Of a stretch of 53,613 nucleotides of DNA, positions 47,763 to 53,613 are shown one piece after another. Positions within the stretch are counted from its first letter, which is position 1. Each line of letters begins with the position of its first letter. This DNA is from a virus: IMG/VR virus record IMGVR_UViG_3300009184_002810, positions 1-53,613 of that record, one strand, 5' to 3'. A program made the translations under genes and the position numbers. The notes under the pieces are model-generated. The model was given only the letters and a program-made list of their open reading frames with translations, made no database searches and had not been told where the DNA came from.

Positions 47763-49979
47763 TTATTTATTTAAAATTGCTTTTACTTCTTCTAATTGTT
47801 GTTGTAAGAAATCTATTTGCGCCTGTTGTGCTTTCATACCTTCAATTAATAAAGCATTTAATTTTTCATATTTAACAGCTTTGTACCCATTATCACGAGT
47901 AGTAACAGTGTCAGGTAAATTAATAGCTTCAATTTGTTGTGCTATAACTCCAGTATCGCTGCCTGTATGAGAATGTACTTCTTCAAATCCTCCTTTCCAG
48001 CTAAAAGTAACACCGTCTATTGCTTTAATTTTAGCAATTGGGTCTTCAATTCTAGTAATATTCTCTTTTAATCTTTCATCTGAAGAATAGTAAGCTGTAA
48101 TATCGGCAGTTGCTCTAATTTCACCTACTGTAGCAGATCCTGCTGTACCAACTCCTAATGAGTTAAATTGTACGTTAGAAGAAGTAGCTACTGCTTGACC
48201 GATAGAGATTGTTACTGCGCCAGTTGCACCACTTACGCTAACACCTGTTCCTGCTACGTTTGAAGTTACACCCGTATTATTAATTGTTACCGCACCTGTA
48301 GCTCCAGATACTGAAATTGCAGTACCAGCTACTGCTGAAGTTACACCCGTGTTAGTAATAGTTACTGCTCCTGTAGCTCCAGATACTGAAATACCAGTAC
48401 TTGCTACGTTTGAAGTAACACCCGTATTGGTAATAGTTACGTTTCCTGTTGCAGAAGCATTTGTACTTAAGCCTGTATTTGTAGTTAATGAAGTTACACC
48501 TGCGTTAGTTAATGTTACTGATGATCCTAATGCAACAGCACCGCCACCTAACATACCTGTACCTGCTGTTACTGTTACTGAACTATTTGCTAATTGAGCG
48601 TTTGTAATACTTGCAGCTGGTATTTGAACTGACCCGCTAAATACTCCTGTACTTGTTAAAATAGTAGCTGCTGTAATTGAACCGCCTAAAGAAGTTGAAG
48701 TACCTGCGATTGTGATTGCACTATTTGTTAATCTATCGTTTGCTACAGATCCGGCTATTAAATTAGATCCGTTTAATGAACCTGTTAAATTAGTTGCAAT
48801 CAATGAACCTGTAACTTGTAATGGTCCTGAAGGTAAGGTAACTGTACCCCATAAAGTTTGTACATCATTAGATGCATCTCCAAGCTGGTTGCTACCAGTA
48901 GAGAATATTATAGAAGAAGTTTCATAAACAACATTTAAGTATTGAATTGAAGCAGTATTAAATTGAGCATTAGATGCTGTTATATTGCCAAATACATTAT
49001 TACCTGTAAAAGTATTACTTACTACTAATTGTGGAAATTGGCTTGAGCTTAATGAGTTAAATAACGTTGAGTTATCTGCACTAGCTGCACTTGTTGCTCT
49101 TGAAGCACTTACTGCATTTGCTACATAAGAAGCTGTTGTAGCAGTTCCTAATAAAGAACCAGTAATACCACCATTTACGTTTAACGAACCTGTTATATTG
49201 GTTGAGCCTGTTATATTAACACTTGTACTAGTAACGCGTATTCTTTCTATATTGGCTCCATAAATGGTTGTATAATATGGATTTCCAAATCCGCCCATCT
49301 TAAATTCACCACTGAAAGCATTCAATGTAAATCCAGCGGCTAGAGTTGGTGTTACAACACTGTCATAGAAATATAAGCTACCGGTGTATTGAGCTCCTCT
49401 TGTACCTGCAATTGCAATATTTTGGTTTACTGTTAAATCATATCCTGCTATTGAACTAGTATTAATTGAAAATCTAGTAGAATATGAAGAAGTATTAGCG
49501 TATGATGCACTTACTGCGTTTAAGACATAGGAAGCTGTGTCAGCATTAGCTGCGCTTGTTGCACGAGATGCGCTTGTTGCATTTAAAGCATAAGAACCGC
49601 TTAATGCATAAGATGCGCTCGTTGCGTTATCAGCATTAGCTGCTGAAGTAGCACGAGATGCACTTGTTGCGCTATCTGCTGTTGAAGCATTTAAAGCATA
49701 AGATGCACTTGTTGCTGTATCTGCACTAGCTGCACTAGTTGCTCTTGAAGCACTTGTTGCACTATTAGCAGTTGTTGCATTTAAAGCATAAGATGCACTT
49801 AGTGCGTAGGATGCACTTACAGCGTTTGTAATAGAACCGGTTATAGCACCAGAAATTGGGCCATTTACGTTTAAACTACCGGTAATACTAACGTTACCTT
49901 GTAAGTTACTGCTGCCTGTTACGATAAGAGATCCGCTTACTTGAAGTGATCCGGTTATTACGCCACTATCTATGATCAT
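47763..49979 (-). CDS. Tail fiber with S74 self-cleaving chaperone domain, 738 aa
   Basis: Residues 1-50 are Ser/Gly/Val repeats with ITGS turns. Residues 50-165 are SASYALNA/TSASRATSAA repeats that suggest a trimeric helical or beta stalk. The middle has four 24-residue repeats (NTGVTSNVAGTGISVSGATG type). The C-terminal 107 residues are the S74 intramolecular chaperone: SSDERLKENI with Ser633 and Lys638, GVIAQQIEAI and a coiled coil (QAQIDFLQQQLEEVKAIL). Such domains trimerise fibers and then cut themselves off. It has a TATTTATA box 18 nt before the start. The fiber probably recognises a host surface glycan. Confidence 0.85.
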   Translation of the reverse strand: MIIDSGVITGSLQVSGSLIVTGSSNLQGNVSITGSLNVNGPISGAITGSITNAVSASYALSASYALNATTANSATSASRATSAASADTATSASYALNASTADSATSASRATSAANADNATSASYALSGSYALNATSASRATSAANADTASYVLNAVSASYANTSSYSTRFSINTSSIAGYDLTVNQNIAIAGTRGAQYTGSLYFYDSVVTPTLAAGFTLNAFSGEFKMGGFGNPYYTTIYGANIERIRVTSTSVNITGSTNITGSLNVNGGITGSLLGTATTASYVANAVSASRATSAASADNSTLFNSLSSSQFPQLVVSNTFTGNNVFGNITASNAQFNTASIQYLNVVYETSSIIFSTGSNQLGDASNDVQTLWGTVTLPSGPLQVTGSLIATNLTGSLNGSNLIAGSVANDRLTNSAITIAGTSTSLGGSITAATILTSTGVFSGSVQIPAASITNAQLANSSVTVTAGTGMLGGGAVALGSSVTLTNAGVTSLTTNTGLSTNASATGNVTITNTGVTSNVASTGISVSGATGAVTITNTGVTSAVAGTAISVSGATGAVTINNTGVTSNVAGTGVSVSGATGAVTISIGQAVATSSNVQFNSLGVGTAGSATVGEIRATADITAYYSSDERLKENITRIEDPIAKIKAIDGVTFSWKGGFEEVHSHTGSDTGVIAQQIEAINLPDTVTTRDNGYKAVKYEKLNALLIEGMKAQQAQIDFLQQQLEEVKAILNK
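48200..48490 (-). repeat. Tandem 72-nt repeats in the S74 fiber gene
   Basis: About four near-identical 24-codon units of the form NTGVTSNVAGTGISVSGATG plus AVTI follow one another. At DNA level the segments with CACCCGTATT and CCAGATACTGAAAT recur. Repeat copy number could change by recombination or slippage and so alter fiber length. Confidence 0.75.
49487..49832 (-). repeat. Short-period SASYAL/ATSAA repeats in the S74 fiber gene
   Basis: Codons for SASYALNA, TSASRATSAA and close variants recur many times. On the plus strand this is seen as repeated GCATAAGATGCACTTGTTGC-type segments. The same elements occur in three more genes between 50.2 and 52.9 kb, so cross-gene recombination is possible. 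Confidence 0.75.
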
Positions 49980-49997
49980 TGTTGAAATATTATTTGT

Positions 49998-50005
49998 TAT
50001 AAATA
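49998..50005 (-). promoter_or_regulatory. TATTTATA promoter-like box for the S74 fiber gene
   Basis: Coding strand AGATATTTATAAC, with 18 nt to the ATG at 49979. AGATATTTATA is also found before the tail tube gene. Confidence 0.55.
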
Positions 50006-50030
50006 TCTAAATTCTAGGAATAAAATGTGC

Positions 50031-50531
50031 TTATATAACCCTTGCATAACCGCTAATAGCCGTTGAAAATGTAACAGTCACTGTGTTAGTATTGGTTCCT
50101 ACTATTGTTGCAGGAATTATAACAGCATCACTTGAATCATATATCTGAACTAAAGGATATTTGTTGTTCAAGTTATGATTAATTGTCCATGTACTTGAAG
50201 GTGAGCTTTGTACAAAATTAATTCCAACGCTAGCTGCATAAGAAGATGTTAAAGCATAAGAAGCGCTTACAGCGTTTAATACATAACTAGCTGTATCTGC
50301 GTTAGCTGCACTCGTAGCACGAGATGCGCTTACTGCAACAGCTACATAGCTTGCTGTCTGTGCTATTAATACATAAGAGGCTGTTACAGCGAAAGTAGAA
50401 TAAGAAGAAGAAGCTACACTAGCTACATAAGATGCAGTTAATGCAAATGATGCGCTATCTATAATTGCTCCTTCTATATATACCGAAGTCCCTGTTAAGG
50501 GTATAATTCTATTAACCTGTAAAGTACTCAT
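50031..50531 (-). CDS. Short fiber-like protein, 166 aa
   Basis: The first 30 residues (STLQVNRIIPLTGTSVYIEG) resemble a fiber attachment start. Residues 28-105 are the same SASYVAS/SASRATSAANADTA repeats as in the S74 fiber. The end is a small beta domain (WTINHNLNNKYPLVQIYDSS, then NTVTVTFSTAISGYARVI) that recurs inside the 607-aa fiber as WVFNHFLNDQFPVFQVFNAS. So the gene looks like a minimal fiber: anchor, stalk and one head domain. A TATTTATA box lies 27 nt upstream. Confidence 0.65.
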   Translation of the reverse strand: MSTLQVNRIIPLTGTSVYIEGAIIDSASFALTASYVASVASSSYSTFAVTASYVLIAQTASYVAVAVSASRATSAANADTASYVLNAVSASYALTSSYAASVGINFVQSSPSSTWTINHNLNNKYPLVQIYDSSDAVIIPATIVGTNTNTVTVTFSTAISGYARVI

Positions 50532-50558
50532 CTTGTTTTATTTTGTTTTTATACCTAT

Positions 50559-50566
50559 TATAAATA
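50559..50566 (-). promoter_or_regulatory. TATTTATA promoter-like box for the short fiber gene
   Basis: The box is followed by ATAGGTATAAAAACAAA and lies 27 nt before the ATG at 50531. The AGTATAAAAACAA extension is nearly the same as at the divergent region (24126 side), so the conserved part may be longer than eight bases. Confidence 0.5.
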
Positions 50567-50586
50567 TTTCGTTTTATACATTAAAC

Positions 50587-50994
50587 CTATAGTATTATTA
50601 AGCGTGATCCAATCTCTACGCTACTTGTACCCTGTAGCTGCACTGGTGTTAATAGTAGTCCGTTATATCCAGCAGGAACCACTACATTAGAGGCGGTTTG
50701 TGGATATAAAAATATATTCGCAGACGCACTTCCTGTAACAGTTAAGCTACCAGATATAGTTTGACTTCCAGAAAATGTATTTGATCCTGTTGTGGCGCCG
50801 CCACCTGATCCTCCATTTAAAACATATGAAGCAGTCAGGGCGTAAGAAGAAGAAACAGCTTGGGAAGCAGTTCCATATAAAGAGCCGGTAAATTGATTAG
50901 CACTAATTATAGAGGCAGATATAGAAGTATCTACACTAAGAGATGATAGGTTTCCGGCACTGCCAGAGACAATGAGTTTTTTCCAATTCGGCAT
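50587..50994 (-). CDS. Short fiber-like protein, MPNWKKL type, 135 aa
   Basis: I choose the ATG at 50994 (MPNWKKLIVSGSAG) over 51003 because the paralog at 52922 begins MANWKKLAVSGSAT. The sequence continues with LSVDTSISASIISANQFTGS and SSSYALTASYVLN, the same anchor-plus-stalk pattern as the 607-aa fiber, then a short Gly-linked beta region ending VQLQGTSSVEIGSRLIIL. It looks like a truncated or alternative fiber sharing the attachment end. It has an unusually long leader of about 83 nt with a hairpin. Confidence 0.65.
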   Translation of the reverse strand: MPNWKKLIVSGSAGNLSSLSVDTSISASIISANQFTGSLYGTASQAVSSSYALTASYVLNGGSGGGATTGSNTFSGSQTISGSLTVTGSASANIFLYPQTASNVVVPAGYNGLLLTPVQLQGTSSVEIGSRLIIL

Positions 50995-51021
50995 TTTATA
51001 CAATTTGTATTGTGGTTAGAT

Positions 51022-51044
51022 ACATACACTTATGCCGTGTATAT
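51022..51044 (-). promoter_or_regulatory. Leader hairpin of the MPNWKKL fiber gene
   Basis: ATACAC and GTGTAT pair around a 7-nt loop, extended by wobble and A-T pairs to about 8 bp. It lies between the promoter-like box and the start codon, 28 nt before the ATG. No T tract follows, so it is not a simple terminator. Confidence 0.35.
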
Positions 51045-51077
51045 GCCTACTTCCTGTTAAGGCCTACAATATTCTAT

Positions 51078-51085
51078 TATAAATA
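51078..51085 (-). promoter_or_regulatory. TATTTATA promoter-like box with long leader
   Basis: Coding strand CTCTATTTATAATAG, the same 8-mer as the other boxes but about 83 nt before the ATG at 50994 instead of 12-27 nt. Confidence 0.45.
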
Positions 51086-51098
51086 GAGCCTTTATTGA

Positions 51099-52922
51099 TT
51101 AAAAATATATGAAAAGCTCGTCGGTAGCAGTATTTATCCACATGTTACCTTGACCTAATCCCGTACCGCCAAATTGTGGAACAGCATTTCCAGGTGTAGA
51201 TCCTGAAATCAAAGCAGTTACTGCATATTCTGCAGCTGTTGCTGCTGTTGCATCAGGTAAGACGCCGCTTGCTACTGCAAAACGTCCGTTTAAGGCGCTA
51301 GTACCTGTAGTAGTACCTGCTGTTTCTAGGAAGAAAGCTGAGCCGGAATTTGCACTATTACCAGTGTTGATTACGATACCTGAATCTTGGAATGTAGTTG
51401 AACCGGAGTTTAATAAAATAAACTGGTCTACGACTGCTAAGTTTTGTACGTTTTGGAACGAAGCGGTACCGTTTACAGTTAAGTTAGCCTGCATTACCAC
51501 ATTATCGTGGAATGTAGAAGCACCTGTTACATATAAGCCTCCTGCTTGAACTAAAACTCCGCCTGCGTTATTAATAGTAACGTTAGCAGCATCAGTAATA
51601 CTAGAATTTGCAAATGCAGCTCCTGTCCATTTTGTTACTAATCCAGTAGTTAAAGTAGCTGCTCCTGATACTGCTACTGCAGCTGTAGTAGATCCATCAT
51701 ATGTGAAAGCGCTAATACCAGTACCTTGAGTCAAGTCAGGTAAGTTACTAGTACCTACAAAGTTACCAGCAAAGCTTCCGGTAAATGAACCAGTTAGGCT
51801 AGAGTTAGCACCTGTTGCAACTACGTTTCCTGCACTATTAATGTTACTAGATACTATTAAAGATCCAGTAATTTGAGAATTTGTATTTACTGTAAATCCT
51901 AAATCAGGAGAAATTGAAGCAGTTGCTGAACCACTAGCAATTCTAGATAAATTTAATCCTGTAATTCCTGAAGCAGGTATATTCGTTAATCCACTTCCGT
52001 CTCCTTGGAAGGAACCGCTAAATGAACCGCTAAATGTACCGTTTCCTGTTGCTGCAAATGATGCCGAAGTTGCATTGTCAGCATTAGCTGCTGAAGTTGC
52101 TCTAGATGCACTTACTGCATTTAAAACATAAGATGCAGTTTGTGCGGTTTCAACATAAGATGCAGTAAGAGCAGAAATTGCGCATGAAGCAGATAATGCA
52201 TAAGAAGATGATAATGCATAAGAAGATGATAATGCATAAGAAGCTGATATTGCAAAAGAGGCTGTAGCAGGAACATTTAGAGCATAAGATGCTGTTAAGG
52301 CAAAAGAAGCTGTATTAGCATATGATGCACTTACTACTGTTGGTGCACTACCTGTAAATCCACCAATACTAGCTACAGCTGTACCGGCAGTTGGAACGCT
52401 AAAAGTAATTGTAGCAGTAACAGTATTGTTTGCTGTAATTGAAGTTGGTATGATTACCTGATTACTTGCATTGAATACTTGGAATACAGGGAATTGATCG
52501 TTTAAGAAGTGATTAAATACCCATGTACTTGCAGGAGTAGGCTGTACAAATGTAGCATTAGAACCTGTAACAATAGTTTTATCTAAAACATATGAAGCAG
52601 TTAATGCAAAATTGGAATAAGAAGAAGATAAAGCATAAGATGCACTTGTTGCATTAGCTGCACTTGTTGCACTATTAGCAGTTGTTGCATTTAAAGCATA
52701 AGATGCACTTAAAGCATAGGAAGCACTTATTGAAGAATCAGATCCTGGTGCGTAAGAGGCACTTAAAGCATAAGAAGAACTTACTGCTGCTGAAGCAGTT
52801 CCAGCTAAAGATCCAATAAATTGAGATCCGCTAAAGATAGAAGCGGTTATAGATGTATCTACCTTAAGTTGAGGGAAAGCTGTAGCACTACCTGAGACTG
52901 CGAGTTTTTTCCAATTTGCCAT
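51099..52922 (-). CDS. Tail fiber, MANWKKL type, 607 aa
   Basis: The MANWKKLAVSGSATAFPQLK start and DTSITASIFSGSQFIGSLAG are an anchor shared with the 135-aa gene. Stalk repeats (SASYALSASYALNATTANSA and similar) span residues 40-100 and 195-290. A beta domain lies near 125-170 (WVFNHFLNDQFPVFQVFNAS). The C-terminal 130 residues (ASTFHDNVVMQANLTVNGTA, FILLNSGSTTFQDSGIVINT, PQFGGTGLGQGNMWINTATD) are nearly repeated at the end of the next gene upstream at the window edge. No S74 domain is present, so trimer folding must use another route. Length and content support a receptor-binding fiber. Confidence 0.78.
   Translation of the reverse strand: MANWKKLAVSGSATAFPQLKVDTSITASIFSGSQFIGSLAGTASAAVSSSYALSASYAPGSDSSISASYALSASYALNATTANSATSAANATSASYALSSSYSNFALTASYVLDKTIVTGSNATFVQPTPASTWVFNHFLNDQFPVFQVFNASNQVIIPTSITANNTVTATITFSVPTAGTAVASIGGFTGSAPTVVSASYANTASFALTASYALNVPATASFAISASYALSSSYALSSSYALSASCAISALTASYVETAQTASYVLNAVSASRATSAANADNATSASFAATGNGTFSGSFSGSFQGDGSGLTNIPASGITGLNLSRIASGSATASISPDLGFTVNTNSQITGSLIVSSNINSAGNVVATGANSSLTGSFTGSFAGNFVGTSNLPDLTQGTGISAFTYDGSTTAAVAVSGAATLTTGLVTKWTGAAFANSSITDAANVTINNAGGVLVQAGGLYVTGASTFHDNVVMQANLTVNGTASFQNVQNLAVVDQFILLNSGSTTFQDSGIVINTGNSANSGSAFFLETAGTTTGTSALNGRFAVASGVLPDATAATAAEYAVTALISGSTPGNAVPQFGGTGLGQGNMWINTATDELFIYF
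52055..52340 (-). repeat. SASYALSS stalk repeats in the MANWKKL fiber gene
   Basis: Repeated codons for SSSYALSASYA and TASYV, on the plus strand AAGAAGATGATAATGCATA twice in direct succession near 52200-52240, with a second repeat tract at about 52625-52805. They are DNA-level homologs of the tracts in neighbouring fiber genes. Confidence 0.7.
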
Positions 52923-52945
52923 TTGTTATATTTTATATTGTACTA

Positions 52946-53167
52946 CTACCTAGTAATCGTAGTATAATATTGTTGAAGTTTTAAAATTAAATTATAAACT
53001 CTTTCGATACTCTCCCCTTTAAACGTTGCATCTCTAACTGTAATTAGAAGTATCTCTACTTCCTCTTTTGTTAAACTAAGGTACTGTTCCTTAGGCGTTG
53101 AAAGAAGAGGAGTTGTCGAAGACTCCTCTTTATTATTATTATTAATATGTTTTGTTAAAAAAGCCAT
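52946..53167 (-). CDS. Small helical protein between fiber genes, 73 aa
   Basis: The first 25 residues are Asn/Ser/Thr/Lys-rich and probably disordered. The rest is a compact helical unit (LSLTKEEVEILLITVRDATF, then IERVYNLILKLQQYYT). LTKEEVEILL...V..ATFKG is a pattern I associate with small phage proteins of unknown function near structural genes. It lies between two fibers with duplicated C-terminal domains, so it might have moved with one of them. No function can be assigned. Confidence 0.55.
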   Translation of the reverse strand: MAFLTKHINNNNKEESSTTPLLSTPKEQYLSLTKEEVEILLITVRDATFKGESIERVYNLILKLQQYYTTITR

Positions 53168-53189
53168 AACTGTATTTTATTTAACCTAA

Positions 53190-53613
53190 TTAAGCATAAA
53201 TCCAAATATCACTAGTTGATGTATCAACCCATGTGTTACCTTGACCCAATCCTGTACCTCCAAATTGTGGAGTAGCATTACCTGGAGCAGATCCTGAAAT
53301 TACAGTTGTGTTAGCATATTCAGCAGCTGTTGCAGAAGTTGCATCCGGTAGAACATTAATTCCTACTGCGAAACGACCGTATAATCCGTTAGTACCAGTT
53401 GTTGTACCTGAAGTTTCTAAGAAGAAAGCAGATCCTGAGTTAGCAGCGTTGCCTGTATTGATTACAATACCTGAATCTTGGAATGTAGAAGAACCAGAGT
53501 TTAATAAGATAAATTGATCTTTAACTGCTAAGTTGTCAACATTTTGGAACGATGCAGTACCTTGTACAGTTAAGTTACCTTGCATTACCACGTTATCATG
53601 GAATGTAGATGAA
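53190..53613 (-). CDS. Tail fiber C-terminal part (starts outside the window)
   Basis: The frame is open through the right edge, with SSTFHDNVVMQGNLTVQG as the first readable residues. An internal GTG at 53588 could look like a start but is not needed. The 140 residues match the C-terminus of the 607-aa fiber almost throughout: FILLNSGSSTFQDSGIVINT, SGSAFFLETSGTTTGT and PQFGGTGLGQGNTWVDTS. Differences cluster in a few loops and the very end (IWIYA versus LFIYF). It is the 3' end of a second fiber of the same family, whose stalk and anchor lie beyond the window. Confidence 0.75.
   Translation of the reverse strand, partial: SSTFHDNVVMQGNLTVQGTASFQNVDNLAVKDQFILLNSGSSTFQDSGIVINTGNAANSGSAFFLETSGTTTGTNGLYGRFAVGINVLPDATSATAAEYANTTVISGSAPGNATPQFGGTGLGQGNTWVDTSTSDIWIYA

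Noticed and set aside
48349-48927. Plus-strand open frames opposite the S74 fiber gene
   Set aside because: They are Val/Pro/Thr-rich shadows of the repetitive fiber codons and do not match any domain.
12163-50005. TATAAATA on the plus strand as T4-type late promoters
   Set aside because: The exact T4 late 8-mer is seen, but on the strand opposite to the genes it precedes. At every site the downstream gene is on the minus strand, and the one plus-strand operon has the reverse form, so the functional reading is TATTTATW.
49487-52805. CRISPR array from the regularly spaced repeats
   Set aside because: The repeats are in frame, encode SASYAL-type stalk sequence, vary between units and have no constant-length unique spacers.
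1-53613. tRNA genes
   Set aside because: I looked in all gaps; none is long enough for a tRNA without overlapping coding sequence, and no GTTCRANYC-type arm with acceptor stem was visible. A covariance-model search would settle it.

Overview
This window looks like part of the genome of a large, AT-rich, contractile-tailed (myovirus-type) bacteriophage. It encodes a tail sheath, a gp19-type tail tube, a tape measure, T4-like baseplate proteins, tail fibers with an S74 self-cleaving chaperone, and the front part of a family A DNA polymerase. Starts lack clear Shine-Dalgarno sequences and sit in A-rich leaders such as AATAAAATG. That is typical of Bacteroidota and their phages, so a Bacteroidota host is a reasonable inference, not a demonstration. 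I saw no tRNA, rRNA, CRISPR array or insertion sequence. No stretch over 300 bases lacks a gene; most genes abut or overlap by 1-17 nt.

Layout, following transcription on the minus strand from the right edge. (1) 53.6-46.7 kb: repeat-rich fiber and adhesin genes, with a C-terminal domain duplicated in neighbouring fiber genes. (2) 46.7-26.8 kb: one almost gap-free operon of about 20 kb for glycan chemistry. It holds glycosyltransferases, two GT7-type transferases interrupted by concanavalin-like domains, a radical SAM protein, five SGNH-hydrolase-like genes, a cupin/nucleotidyltransferase/kinase fusion, a shikimate-dehydrogenase-like protein, an aldolase-like protein and a HAD phosphatase. 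(3) 24.2-26.8 kb, plus strand: an RmlC-like epimerase, a split thiamine-diphosphate enzyme (alpha and beta) and a GMD-like dehydratase between its halves. (4) 24.1-17.0 kb, minus: a dioxygenase-like protein, a carbamoyltransferase, APS kinase, a nucleotidyltransferase, a permuted ATP-grasp/Hint/Cys-rich protein, two sulfotransferases and a GNAT protein. (5) 17-1.3 kb: the tail module (sheath, tube, chaperone with frameshift, tape measure, baseplate, hub with M23 domain). (6) 1.2 kb to the left edge: DNA polymerase A.

How the parts fit: the tail module builds the contractile tail. The fiber cluster supplies receptor binding. The accessory region could make activated, unusual or sulfated/carbamoylated sugars and transfer them to virion proteins, phage DNA or the host envelope; the target cannot be read from sequence. 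Three regulatory signals stand out: a recurrent TATTTATW box 12-27 nt upstream of most genes that follow a gap (including a back-to-back pair in the only divergent intergenic region), a T9 frameshift site in the tape-measure chaperone gene, and a second likely -1 frameshift downstream of the sheath gene.
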